A DNA stretch of 64,000 nt, taken from assembly GCA_030015575.1 (NCBI GenBank), contig CM057346.1, forward strand, positions 558,316,315 through 558,380,314, in the 5' to 3' direction. The position numbers and the translations under genes are program-made. A model generated the notes under the pieces. The model was not told the DNA's origin, searched no databases, and saw only the letters and a list, made by a program, of their open reading frames with translations. This document shows positions 33,317 through 44,433 of this stretch, piece by piece. This stretch comes from Agapanthus africanus. Its lineage: Eukaryota > Streptophyta > Magnoliopsida > Asparagales > Amaryllidaceae. Numbering within the stretch: position 1 is the first letter of the stretch; each line of letters begins with the position of its first letter.

Positions 33317-34822
33317 GCGGAGAGTAGAAGCAAATATGGGAGACGACAGTGTGCTTATAATATCCCAAAATTAGGATCTAAATCAACATGGATGGAGTTT
33401 ATGGTGGTGGGCCTTTCATGATAAAATTCTGACCTGCAGCCCAAGGTGGTTACCTCCTCCTCAAATGAGAATAAAGATGGGATTAGGTACTCAAAAGAAT
33501 CATTCCCTCAAAGTCTCTCTCCAATGATACCCAGCCTTGGAATAACTTGAGGTTGTCGAAAGAGATCTTTGTAATACAAACTCTTTGAGAATAATTATTA
33601 GAAATTTTTGAAAAATTAATAGGCATGTGGCTTTTTTAAAATTTGAAAAAGTAATGCAATAAAGCTTTTAAAGAAAGTTTTTAAAAAAACCGCACCTATT
33701 TTCCGTCTTTAGCAATTTTGATGCAGGCTTTCTAAATATCCAAAGTATGCTTTTGCCTTTGGTTGACAAAGAACAAGCGAAAACACGATATTTTTGTTGC
33801 AAATTAATTAGAATTCTTTACTAATATAAACTCAAACTTAAGGGTGTGTGACCTTTTTTTCCAAGGAAAATTAGAAAAATGAGGTATTTAATGTATGATA
33901 CATTCCTAAATTGCCCATGCCATTAATAGAGTTTTAAAAAAAAGAGTCTGATCATGTGATTGCTGCGGGCTCTCTTTCTCTTAGCCCCTTAAATTTTTAC
34001 CATAACACATATCTAATCTTATGCATGTATTTTGCATTTATTTCTTAAACACATGTCTCCTAATATATATCTATACGCGTCGCACGTGCAAAAATCGAAC
34101 ATAATCAACCAAAGAGTCTACATGCGATCTCAGTAAATGTTTTAAACACATTGCCTAAAGTTGCGGCATTTGTTTCCATCATATGCAAATTTTTGCCATG
34201 TATCGCAAACGCGCCATATAGGTTTAACTTTTGTTAACGTACTGCTTACCAAACATGAAAAACGATTTTCCCCCTTTTTCAACAGCAAATGTTCCATGCA
34301 ACTCAATTTTCTAACATTCTAGCAGCAGTCGCGATTTTTCTGAACATCACCAAATAACTTTCGACATATGTACGCATGCATGAAATGCTAATCTTTTCTT
34401 TTATTTTTTTTTTACAATATCCTAAAGTTAAAGTTCTTAAAACAAAAAAGCACGTAATATCCTAAAGTTAATTTTTTGAGATAACATCCTAAAGTAAATC
34501 AACTTTCATAACTGCATAAAATGTCTCTCTTTTGCATGCAACATTTTAATCTAAAAAATAATTCACAAAGAAAAAAAATCTATAAAAATAATCAATAACA
34601 ACAATTGCCATCAAGAACAATTCTTTCATTTAAAAAGAAAAACCAAAAATGCTACTGTTGAAGAAAAAAAATTAAACATTCAGTAATGATCAACCACTAC
34701 TTCCTCATATGTATACTTCCCATTGAATCTATGCATGTCAAAGCTAAAACTCTACCCATGATTTTTTAATATTGCAAACAAGTCAAATAAAAGAGAAAAC
34801 ATAAAGAAGAGATTGAAGTAGA
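33317..34822 (-). other. Non-coding DNA, probably host intron
   Basis: No repeat pair or coding domain is seen. The interval is AT-rich with T and A runs. It lies directly downstream (minus strand) of a plausible splice donor at 34823-34828, and the outer CACTA inserted at its far side. Interpretation as first-intron DNA of the host gene depends on the exon call at 34829-35210. Confidence 0.4.
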
Positions 34823-34828
34823 CCTTAC

Positions 34829-35210
34829 TGGTTCTGGTGCCGGAGCCGGCGACGGAGCAAGAAGAGTGTCCGATTCTGCCTTATTTAAAGAAACGGGGTG
34901 ATGGATTCTGATGATCACTTCCTCCTCCACCTCCCCCCCCCCCCCCCCCCTCTCCTACAACTATATCCAAGTGAAAATTCACATGCTCTTCTTCTCCTTT
35001 AATACTACCATCACCACCATCATTATTATTTTTATCATCATCATCACTAATTTTGCTATTATTATTATTATTATTATTAGAATAAGAAGAAGAGAGCCAT
35101 GAAAAGGAAGAATCAACACCAAACACAAGAAAAGAAACCAACAAGAGAGGAGTCAACACAAGAATTACAACCACCAAAGATGAACAATATGAAGATGATG
35201 AGTTTCTCAT
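34829..35210 (-). CDS. Putative first exon of a host signal-anchor protein (frameshifted at a poly-G run)
   Basis: From ATG at 35208-35210 the minus strand encodes MRNSSSSYCSS, then a 20-residue hydrophobic segment (LVVVILVLTPLLLVSFLVFG), then Ser/Asn/Asp-rich low-complexity sequence. This resembles a signal peptide or type II signal anchor of a secretory or Golgi protein. An 18-base homopolymer (34933-34950) follows. In the called frame translation soon stops (about 34881). With a one-base shift at the run it stays open as IHHPVSLNKAESDTLLAPSP and reaches a good splice donor (CCA|GTAAGG). I do not recognise the family. Downstream exons are not in the window, or are beyond the CACTA stack. 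It could also be chance. Confidence 0.45.
34933..34950. repeat. 18-base C homopolymer
   Basis: An uninterrupted run of C on the plus strand lies inside the putative host exon, where it encodes poly-Gly. Such runs are prone to length error in both assembly and replication, so the apparent frameshift may not be real. Confidence 0.95.
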
Positions 35211-35289
35211 GATGAAGCCTCACAAATCTTAATTTTATTACCTTTTTCCCCACCGGCTACAAGAGCTCCCCCTTAGCGACAAGAGCTAG
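35211..35289 (-). promoter_or_regulatory. 5' UTR remnant of the putative host gene
   Basis: These 79 bases lie between the ATG at 35210 and the LTR element inserted at 35290. The original continuation is at 61855. Across that join the minus strand has a TATA-like ATATATAGAG (about 61867-61876), so the insertion lies between core promoter and start codon. This rests on the TSD GCTAG (35285-35289 and 61855-61859). Confidence 0.4.
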
Positions 35290-36127
35290 TGACGTGATCT
35301 GGATCGCGCCGAGATGTTACCTTCCGTTGGTCTGTTGATGGCGATGATGGATGGCTGAGATTGGATCTGGAGGCTGTCGCTCCTGAAGCGTGTGGATCTC
35401 AATGGGTTTGAGGTTGTGGTTGCCGAGCTACCTGCAAGGAAGTCCCGGGGTGGTTGTACCACCGAGGACGCTCTGACGGTCAAGTTAGACTAAAGATCCG
35501 AGCAGAGTAACGGTTTAGTGGAGTAAAAAATGGCTTACTTGAACCGTCTGAAGAAGGGGTTTATATAGCGGTGCCAGCAGGCAGGGCAGGCGCGAGAATC
35601 ACGCCGGCAGTTACGCTCTCGACGTCATGCCCGCGTGATGAGCGGGATCTCCCATTAATGGCGAGACAGGCTCGTTAATGGGGGATCGTGATGGCGTGGA
35701 ACGTGGGATGTGGCCAGCGGATATCTCGCGCATGGCGAGATTCGCGGGACAACGGTTGCGCCTGTGAGCGGTGCCATTGGTCGGTCGATAAGACCGAGAA
35801 AGATGACCTCGGCGGGAGAGCTCGCGGACGAGCGGGAGAGCCGAGCTATCTTGGTTCTTCTCGAGCCCGGAGGCGAGCTGAGAGGGCCGAGGAGGCTCGG
35901 GCCTGTGATAGCTCGGAGTAGAGCAAAAGGACAGTTGGCTTGGCTGCTGAGGTGCTCAGGGGTAAGGAGTGGGGTGCATCCTCGGAGACAGTTTGAGGGA
36001 AGCCCCCCACTGTAGCATACCGGTTCTCCCTTCGTGGCCCTCAGGGGCCTAACTGGCTTACGTATGTGACACGTCATCTGCGACGTGACATGATCTAAGG
36101 AATTACCGTTATTGATCATCATCATTA
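35290..36127 (-). repeat. 3' LTR of the minisatellite LTR element
   Basis: This matches 61032-61854 nearly throughout. It begins TGACGTGATCTGGATCGCG on the plus strand and ends ATCATCATCATTA. The minus-strand TATA box is at 35562-35567 (CTATATAAACC). The ends are not TG..CA: the pair reads TGAC/TAAC at one side and GTTA/ATTA at the other. Confidence 0.88.
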
Positions 36128-36141
36128 GCCCCCCACTCTCG
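36128..36141 (-). other. Polypurine tract of the minisatellite LTR element
   Basis: The minus strand reads GAGAGTGGGGGGC immediately before the 3' LTR, which fixes the element's orientation. Confidence 0.75.
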
Positions 36142-36379
36142 TTCCGATCTATTCGTGGATCGGGTCGAGAGTGGACTGTTTGGTTCTTTCTGTGCGGCTT
36201 GGCGCCGGTAATTCCTCATGGTGGATTGTTCGGGGACGACACGGCGTTCTTGTTGTCGCGCATCGAGTATAAGTCGAACGAAGGACGAGTGTGGGAAGGT
36301 CAGTATCCTCCCTTTGCCGGAGTTGAGGCGCTGATTGCACGTTGAGTATGAGTTTATTCGACGGGCCTTGAATCCGTGT
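36142..36379. other. Unique spacer between 3' LTR and tandem array
   Basis: About 240 bases with no repeat units and no recognised motif lie between the polypurine tract and the first repeat unit. Confidence 0.5.
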
Positions 36380-37205
36380 CTTCGTAGGATAGGAAGCTAC
36401 CCACTGCGGATGCGCCAAGCAGGAAGCTACTCAACGGCCTCACGGGAAGGGCTTTGGACCCACCTCGTTGATGGGCAGGAGGATGCCCGCTGGGGATGCG
36501 CCGAGCAGGAGGGGACTCGGCGGCCTCGCGATGAGGGCTTCAGATCATCAGCGTCTAATGGACAGGAGGATGCCCGCTGGGGATGTGCCGAGCAGGAAGA
36601 AACTCGGCAGCCTTACGATGAGTACTTCAAATCCCCAGCGTCAGATGGGCAGGAGGCTGCCCGCTGGGGATGCACCGAGCAGGAAGAAACTCGGCGGCCT
36701 CACGATGAGGGCTTCAGATCCTCAGCGTCTGATGGGCAGGAGGCTGCCCTGCTAGGGATGCGCCGAGTAGGAAGGAACTCGGCGGCCTCACGATGAGGGC
36801 TTCAGATCCTCAGCGTCTGATGGGCAGGAGGATACCCGCTGGGGATGTGCCGAGCAGGAAGAAACTCGGCGGCCTCACGATGAGGGCTTCAGATCCTCAG
36901 CGTCTGATAGGCAGGAGACTGCCCGCTGGGGATGCGCCGAGCAGGAAGAAACTTGGCGGCCTCACGATGAGGGCTTCAGATCCTCAGCGTCTGATGGGCA
37001 GGAGGCTGCCCACTGGGGATGCACCGAGCAGGAAGGAACTCGGCGGCCTCACGATGAGGGCTTCAGATCCTCAGCGTCTGATGGGCAGGAGGATGCCCGC
37101 TAGGGATGCGCCGAGCAGGAAGAAACTCAGCGGCCTCATGACGAGGGCTTCAGATCCTCAGCGTCTGATGGGCAAGAGGCTGCCTGCTGGGGATGTGCCG
37201 AGCAG
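36380..37205. repeat. 87-bp tandem repeats (nine to ten copies)
   Basis: The unit runs from ATGAGGGCTTCAGATCCTCA to CTCGGCGGCCTCACG, 87 bases, with a few differences per copy. Because 87 is divisible by three, frames stay open across copies. The plus-strand peptide repeat MRASDPQRLMGRRLPAGDAP is a by-product and not evidence of a gene. The first copies are more diverged. The array passes into related 81-87 bp units at about 37206. Confidence 0.92.
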
Positions 37206-37781
37206 GGTAGCTGCTCGCTGGCCTCTTGGCAAGAGCTTTGATCCTTAGCGCGGGAAGTGCTGTAAGAGGCCTACTAAGGACGGGCCGAGCAGGGTTACTG
37301 CCCGGTGCCTCTTGGCGAGGGCTTTTGATCCCTGGCGTCGCGGGGTAGGGAACTACCAGCCCGGGATAGCCGAGCAGGGTAGCCGCTTGGCTGCCTCTTG
37401 ATGAGGGCTTCGATCCTTAGCGCGGGAGGGTCCGTAAAGGGCTTATTAAGGATGGGGCCGAGCAAGGTTGCTGCCCGGTACCTCTTGGCGAGGGCTTTGA
37501 TCCCTAGCATTGGGGTAGGGAGCAACCAGCCAAGGATAACCGAGCAAGGGCGGGCCCGGGTGCCTCTTGCGAGGGCTTTAATCCTTAGCGCGGGAGGGGC
37601 CGTAAGGGGCCTACTAAGGACGGGGCCAAGCAGGGTTGTTGCCCGGTGCCTCTTGGCGAGGGCTTTGATCCCTGGCGTTGGGGTAGGGAGCTACCAGCCA
37701 GGGATAACCGAGCAAGGGCGGGCCCGGTTGCCTCTTGCGAGGGCTTTGATCCTTAAGGACGGGCCGAGCAGGGTTACTGCC
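37206..37781. repeat. Second type of 81-87 bp tandem repeats, segment 1
   Basis: Alternating subunits share CCGAGCAGGGT, CTCTTGGCGAGGGCTTTGATCC and either TGGCGTTGGGGTAGGGAGCTACC or TTAGCGCGGGAGGGGCCGTAAG. They are homologous to the 87-bp unit. The segment is cut by the gypsy element at 37787 and resumes at 48243. Confidence 0.88.
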
Positions 37782-37786
37782 CGGTG

Positions 37787-40700
37787 TGTAACACCCAGCC
37801 CCTTTTTATACGCCTATATCCGTATTTCTTTTCACCTATATAATTTATTTACAATTATTTATTTATTTATTTATTTTCGAAACTCCATTAAACCCTAAAC
37901 TCCCAATCCATTTTCCCCCGCTATTTTCTCAAACCCAAATTCCAATCCCTTTATTTTTCCATTTGATTTTTCCTCTAAATCCCTCAGCCCATATCCTATT
38001 TCTTATAACCTATTTTTCCCTCAGCCCACTACCCATTTTTCCTAATATTATTACCATTTTTAGCCGGCCCTTTCATTTCATTTCCCTTTATTTTCCCTGC
38101 GGCCCACTCCACAATTCCTCACCAAATTTCTTTAATTCTTACGAGCTCATTTCCTCACCTTTTAATTAAATTAGATTTCTAAATTCCCCCTGGCCCAACA
38201 TCCAAGCCCACACCCTTCTCACCATTTTTCCCCTAATTTTTCTGCAGGCCCAGCGGCCCACCTCATCCGAGCCACTCCCTTCAGCCCTCACCCAAACCGC
38301 CCTTACCCGACCCGCTTCAGACCCGACCCGCTTCGCATTCATCTTCCCCAACGTCTCTCCCATTTTTCGCGCGCCCTGTCTCATTCGATCCCCTATCTCC
38401 GCCGCATCCCACGCCCACGCGCTTCCGTTTTCCCCACGACTCGTACGCCGTTGCCCCGACTCGTGCACCCCTCGTCTCCCCTAACTCCCTCACTCCCATC
38501 ACTCTCTCCCTCCTCTCTTTCCTTCCTCCTTCTCTCTCGAACCCACCAACCGACCCCTGCACCCTGTTTCCCTCATCCGCTCCCCTCGCCGATTCTCTGA
38601 CCTCCATCATATCTCCTCCCCACACCGAGCACCTCCACCAAAACCCAATCACCAAGGCCAAGACCCCCCACTGCCGGCACCTCTCAACCCAAGATCCCCG
38701 ACCGCACCCCTCACTTCCCTGCATACCCCATCACCACAACCGAGCTCCTCTAACCACCACGACGCCGACGAACCCCCACCTGCACCGACTACCTCATCAC
38801 CTCCTTCGGCCGTCGGCGCCTCCAGCCACCATCCGAGAACCCATCTCCTTCTTCCCAAACTCTTCACCACCGAGCCTCACCCTCGCAGCCGACCTCGTCA
38901 TCGTCGTCGACGCCTCTACAACTCTCTCTCTCCCTGCATCTCTCTCTTTCTAATCCTCACTCTACCCTCTCCCCCTCTCTGCTACTCTCCCTCTAACTCT
39001 TTCTCACTATCTCTTTCTCTCTTCTTTTCTCAGCTCTCTCTCACCCTCTACCTCCCTGTGCTCTCTCTCTCCCCCTCTCTCTGCCTACTCTCTCTCTCTC
39101 ATTCCCTCTATCTAATCTCTCTCTGTTAGCTCCCCTGCTCTCTTTCTTTCACCTTCTCTACATTCACTTTCTCTTTTTAACTCTCTCTCTCTCTCTATTT
39201 GATTCTCTCTCTTCTCTCTAAACCGTCTCACTCCCATCTTGCTCTCCATAGGCCTCAACAGCATCAACGATCCCCAGCCCCGACACAGCCTGAGCGTGCA
39301 ACAACACATCCCCAAGCTCGAACCAAGCCCAAGCCTAGTCGAGACTCATCGCGTGCTTGCTACTCCGTGCCCGAGACGTGTCACTACTGCCTTCGCTGCC
39401 GCGCCGTCAGTTCACCGTGTCCAGGCAAGTATTTTACTTGCTTACATGCTATTTACCTAAGTTACGATCTTTAATTACATATATCATAAAGTTGCAAGTT
39501 TAGACCAATTATGTGCCATACCTGTTCGACGCGTGTTCCAAAAGAAAATACTTTTCTAAAATGACGGAACTGGATTAATTACTTTGGCCCTTGCTGTGAT
39601 GAATACTTTGTGCAAGTTTCGCTGGAAATTACGACCGTTAAAGATTAAGACAACTACCCTCAAGTTTAAGCGTAAAACTGGAATTTCCTTGTACCTGAAA
39701 ACTAATAAAATCGCCATAAATTATATACATACTGGAATGGTGTGTTCGAGGGCTCAAATCGAATACAACTCGACTAACTTTAACCCTATGCTATTTTCCA
39801 GATATTCCTAAACTTAAACTGTGACGATAATTGGATCGGAGTGCGACTCTGGACTGCAGTCCAGAGCGACTCCAATTGTTGGTTGCTGTTCCGTATTGGG
39901 TGCCACAAGATTTCCATGACTCGTAGGTTGCAGAACTCTGCCGTTTATTGTAGGTGAATCTGTTAGCTAGACAACACAATTGGTTTCATTCTGTTTCGTT
40001 ACCGTTTGATATTTAATCTGTAATTTAATAGATCGGGACGCATAACAGTCCCAGCAGAATCAGAACTGACATATTGGTATTGAATAGTGTATATCTCCTG
40101 ACGTACAGACGCGATCGAAGATCCGTCTGTTGCGTTGAAAACATTACTGAAAACCCTAGATTTCATTCAACTGTAGCGCCGCTAAATTCTAATCCCAACT
40201 GGGATTAAATTGCATTTCGAAACGGACTTCCGATTCTGAAACCGGATTTCCAGCCGTGAACGCTTAAAATGAAATGGCTATAATTAATGATCCTGAAACC
40301 CGATTGGCTTGAAACTAAATTAGATGGATAGATAACTGAACATACTAATTATTATCTGTTTACCGTTTCGCTAAACTATACACGTACGTTTCATGATAAA
40401 TCGTGCAAATGATAAAATACTGTTTCATAACATCCTAATCATGCTTATATACTGTTTACGTATCATATCATACCCATATCATTGTATTGATAACCTAGTG
40501 ATATCGTGCATTTACCCAGTGTTAGATTTTAGTGATGATTGTGGCAAGTACGTCAGTGTTCATGTATCCGTGAATAAGTGAAAGTGATACGTACTTGTAC
40601 ACAATCAGTGACCCTATTATTCTTTTGCATTGTCCACGTCTGTGGGATGCGTGTACGTGTGACTATAAGTGGTATGAGACACTTATGGAAGTGCTTGCAC

Positions 40701-41600
40701 GGGTGTCACAGATAAGGCACCAGACACTGCCATTTATCTTAAGTATTAGTCGGGACGTGCTTGATGGAGGTCCTGCCTCCAGTTCTCGCGCAGACTTGTC
40801 ACGGATCGATTAGTATTTAGGGTTATGGTTAGCGTTTGATGTAGACCACGGGGTGTGGGGTAGTTTAAGTGTGAGTTCAACAGAATCTCGGGAGTCCCAT
40901 GCCGGCTTATATATTTAGGGAGATATATGGAGATTTACATGGTATGTGATATTCACCGTGATATACATGTTACATGTTGGGCCCATGGTCCCTTGCCCTT
41001 GGGTTCTACCCTTGGGTGGAGGACACTCACGAGTGGTTGACTCTCACATTTGGACTGACGATAGGCTTAGTGACCCGTACAGTGAGACTTAGAGACTGAT
41101 AGGGATACTGGCATTTATATACCTTATATACTGTGTTGACATACGTGGCATATCGTTCTACTGCTTTACTGTTCCGCTGCATTGATTACTGCACATTCAT
41201 ATTCATGCTGTCATTGATTTACTGTTTCACATATCTATTACCACTGTTAGAACTGTCACTTGATTTTATACATATTATATTGCTATTGTGTCGCTCTGAC
41301 GACCTGAGTATGCATGCTCAGTGTGAGGAGAAGATTTAGCCTGGACCAGGACTAGACGTACATCATAGACATCTCGACTTGCTATCTAGAGTTATACCTC
41401 TTGCTTTCCCATCAGGTCAGTTCATTTTACATTGTTTTGTTCCAGTTACTGCATTTCTCATTGCCTGCGTATTATTTACTGTTTACCATGAAAAACTAGA
41501 AGCCGCAGTGTGACTACGGCAAGACATTTCCTTGACCGTAGGAGCATGGCTGGCTTTGTCTACCCCTCGTATTCCGTATTTTGGGAAGCGGGGCGTGACA
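37787..41600 (+). repeat. 5' LTR of the non-autonomous gypsy element
   Basis: Nearly identical to 44434-48237. It includes a long pyrimidine stretch (about 38930-39220, mostly CT) that ends near a possible exon, and a 3' half with many short frames that are not genes. The Pro-rich and Arg-rich frames on both strands at 38166-38870 follow from the C-rich composition. Confidence 0.95.
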
Positions 41601-41609
41601 TGGTTTAGT

Positions 41610-41622
41610 TGGTATCAGAGCC
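41610..41622 (+). other. Primer-binding site of the non-autonomous gypsy element
   Basis: TGGTATCAGAGCC lies nine bases after the 5' LTR and is complementary to the initiator Met tRNA 3' end. It is intact, so reverse transcription could be primed if enzymes are supplied in trans. Confidence 0.88.
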
Positions 41623-41872
41623 AGGTTTTGCTTCGATTGGGATTGCAGTTTCCGTGTAGAGCTTGACAATCTATGACATCCCTTAGTCTAGATTGTAAAC
41701 TTGATATCCTTGATCCATATTCACATCGTGTGTTCAGCTATCCATTCGCTAGGGTTTCGGGTGACTTGGTAAGGTTACGTAGTTGCAATTGCACTACCGT
41801 TTAAGTGACTTAAAACCATACAGTTGATTCTCCACTTGTGATAAATTCATCACCTCTGATATTCTTGAATCT

Positions 41873-42361
41873 TTGTCCTATCCATATCATATTTTGATTC
41901 GTATAGCTTGTGACTTATATCATCTTCAAAATTGTTGTTTCAGGATCATATCTTCCAACGACTCTTCGTCTATATCCGCTCCCCAGAATCAGACCATTGA
42001 GATTCTGAGTGTACTGCAAGGTCTAAAGGAAGCCCAGGAGCGAACAAACGACTTGTTGGCTGAAAGACTGAGAAGACAGGTGAATCAGGCACCAGCGGGA
42101 GTCTCCAATCATAAAGGGATCCCCGTTAGACGAGGAAAAGAGAAGATGATGAAGCGCCAATTTGTTCCCCCGCGACAGAAAAAGCAGAAGACCCCATGTT
42201 GTGGGTACTGTAAGAGGCCAGGACATCTTCAGAGGGATTGTCGCCGCGCCCAAGAGAAATGTCTGATTTGTGGATCCAGCGAACATCTCATCAACGGTTG
42301 CCCAGAAAGGAAAGAACTACAAGGAGGAAACTCGTCCACACTCCCCACTTCTGCCAAGTGA
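41873..42361 (+). CDS. Gag-like fragment with two zinc knuckles
   Basis: The 162-codon frame has a coil-like stretch (about residues 41-68, EILSVLQGLKEAQERTNDLL) and a basic segment. Two CX2CX4HX4C knuckles follow at residues 110-123 (CGYCKRPGHLQRDC) and 130-143 (CLICGSSEHLINGC). Their spacing matches the paired knuckles of the chromovirus gag at 55201-55689. The central retrotransposon gag domain is absent, so N-terminus and nucleocapsid are joined directly. Residues 1-23 look like translated non-coding DNA, and a T-rich acceptor (GTTTCAG at about 41943) suggests the real exon starts there. It likely binds element RNA. Confidence 0.7.
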   Translation: MSYPYHILIRIACDLYHLQNCCFRIISSNDSSSISAPQNQTIEILSVLQGLKEAQERTNDLLAERLRRQVNQAPAGVSNHKGIPVRRGKEKMMKRQFVPPRQKKQKTPCCGYCKRPGHLQRDCRRAQEKCLICGSSEHLINGCPERKELQGGNSSTLPTSAK

Positions 42362-42817
42362 GGATTAATGCGTAGTTCGAACTTCAAGGATAAGGCGGAC
42401 CCAGCCCAGGAATCAACTCGCGTGACGAAAATGCAGCGGTCTAGCAATCCAAGAGGAATTTTCATGTTTTCTAATTTCAGTAATAATGTGGTCATCCTTT
42501 TATAAATATTTCTTTCCGTTTGAAATCTTGTATCCGTTGAATTTTTAGTTGAATGAAATAAAAACTTTGAATCATAGTATATGTATTATTCTCTTATCTT
42601 TTTCCCCCCTATTCATACTATTCAATATCACAGCATTATTATCCTGATTTTCGACTCCTGTCATCGCATATCTTTCTATACTTCGTACACTTAGCTATTC
42701 TTCTTAATGTATTCCATTGTCTAATCATGACTCTTTTCTTTCAGGTCATGGCCCACCCGGGAGCAGCGCCGCATCTGGATAAGGATGCACAATCTTGCAT
42801 TTCCTTAGACCACACAA

Positions 42818-43219
42818 TTGATGAGTTCTGACGATGAGATCAACGGTCCCCAGGTCAACTTCGGAAACAATGATTCAGAGGACGATGGAGTAGCCGCCCC
42901 AGAGTTTGACATGATAGACGATTCCGACGAAGAGGAAGAAGACCCTGAAGAGAACCCGATAGAGGAAGACCCCGAGGAAGAACCGATAGAAGAAAATCCA
43001 GTGGAGGAAAATCCTATGGAAGAGAATCCAGAAGAGGGGAATCACATGGAATCGGATCTCGGTGAGGAAGCTCCATCTGAGGAAGAAGGACCAGAAGATC
43101 AAGACCCTGCAGTGGAAGAACTCCCAATGGCGATACCCGCGAGGTGTTATGGAAACGGACGCCCCTACCTGAGTGCGCTAGCCTACCGTAACCTGCTGAA
43201 TCTCCACGACCGCGACTGA
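42818..43219 (+). CDS. Acidic ORF of unknown function in the gypsy element
   Basis: A 133-codon frame is exceptionally rich in Glu and Asp, with a repeated phrase of the type EENPxEE(D/N)P around residues 42-78. It ends in a neutral tail. It lies downstream of the knuckle ORF, after a possible splice acceptor (TTTCTTTCAG at about 42745). The position corresponds to where pol should be. I recognise no family. It could be an unusual gag or nucleocapsid companion or a domain captured from a host acidic protein. The long open frame in a moderately GC-rich region argues for coding, but this is not proven. Confidence 0.5.
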   Translation: MMSSDDEINGPQVNFGNNDSEDDGVAAPEFDMIDDSDEEEEDPEENPIEEDPEEEPIEENPVEENPMEENPEEGNHMESDLGEEAPSEEEGPEDQDPAVEELPMAIPARCYGNGRPYLSALAYRNLLNLHDRD

Positions 43220-44433
43220 CGGGACTTCTTTTAGATGCTGTCTTCCTTGGCCAAATAAAATCTGTATATAGTTTAGGGCCACATTTCGTTTTTGATGATG
43301 CTTTGTTTAAAAATCTTCTGGAATGAAATAAATCTTCTGAGTTCGCAAATCTTTTATTTACTGTTTCACTCGATGCTTCGATTTGTCCCTTTTCCGTTTT
43401 CCTCCTGAGACCCTTACTGTCCACACCTACACCCCGTGCCGTTTCGACCCTCACTCAGATTAACAAGTACCACACCCGATCTTTTGAGTTTCACCCTCCA
43501 ACCTCTGTCTGCGTCTCGTTTGAGATCCTTCTGGGATGAGGACCTTTCTTATAAATTTCCGAGTTAGCTAACCCTTCAAATTTTTGACTCATAAGATATA
43601 CCGACCGATATTCTCCCCATACTTTCCCTTTGTAGTCCTTTGTTGCTCATCATTACTTCCTGGGCCGACCCGATCCCAATCTCCTTGATTTTCAGCCTAA
43701 AGCCGCTACACCTCGACCTTTGATCCTTACCCTATCTAGTCTTATACATTTTTTTTTGTGTGTTCTCTTATTACCCTATGTACATTTAAAGACTTTATTA
43801 TTCGAAAATTTGGTTTTCATTATCTTGTATTTGTCGAAAAGTGTGTATTATTGACTACTTAGCTTTATGTATTTCAAAGCACCCTACTATTATCTTTATT
43901 TTCAATAGCGCAACCTTGCACCGCGCATATTTTGTTCCATATTCCTCATTTTCATTATGTGAGTTTTCTAAGTTATTTTAAAACTATCTGATCGATATAT
44001 CGTCCTAAAATGTTTTAACCTACCGACTAATTTTCACTACTTTATTCCCGTTATTTTATTTTCGGGTTTTGTGCCCATGTTTACCAGTATAAATGGTTGT
44101 GCCTTATACCTATTATTTCTGATGGGGTACTTTTGATATACTTATATGTGCACATATTTGGGTTTCGAATTTACCTAGTACATCTTGAATATTATTGCTC
44201 GTTACTGTTATTATTTCTATTCTTGTATAAATGTAGTTGTTTTATTAACTGTTCTTGCATTATATTTTCGACCTATCTTTTTGTATGTTAGCATTACATA
44301 TATATACCTTCAAAATTTATCCACCCGTTTAAAGTAAACCACTAGTGTCCAATATAGTAACTTTTCGCTTATTTGTTTATAGTTTGTCGTTCTTTGAAAT
44401 TTCGAGGACGAAATTTTTGTAAGGGTGATATGA
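43220..44433 (+). other. 3' untranslated region of the gypsy element
   Basis: No coding region is recognised. The last part reads TTTCGAGGACGAAATTTTTG and AAGGGTGATATGA, matching the end of chromovirus pol and its polypurine tract (compare minus strand 51521-51560). It seems to be retained from an autonomous ancestor. Confidence 0.65.

Noticed and set aside
34911-35102. Plus-strand frame with poly-Ile and poly-Pro
   Set aside because: It is the antisense shadow of the Asn/Asp-rich and Gly-rich stretch of the putative host exon.
35655-36125. 156-codon minus-strand frame in the LTR of the minisatellite element (also 61417-61848)
   Set aside because: It lies in the LTR between purine tract and TATA box, has overlapping frames on both strands of similar length, and frameshifts between the two LTR copies.
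36380-37205. CRISPR-like regular repeats
   Set aside because: Units are contiguous 87-bp tandem copies with no unique spacers, in a plant retroelement.
36335-37248. Long plus-strand open frames of 151-153 codons with a 29-residue peptide repeat
   Set aside because: The frames are a by-product of an 87-bp tandem repeat (divisible by three), are open in more than one frame, and oppose the element's orientation. No start context or domain.
38166-38870. Arg/Gly-rich minus-strand frames in the gypsy LTR (also 44826-45518)
   Set aside because: They follow from C-rich composition of the LTR, occur in several frames at once, and have no conserved motif.
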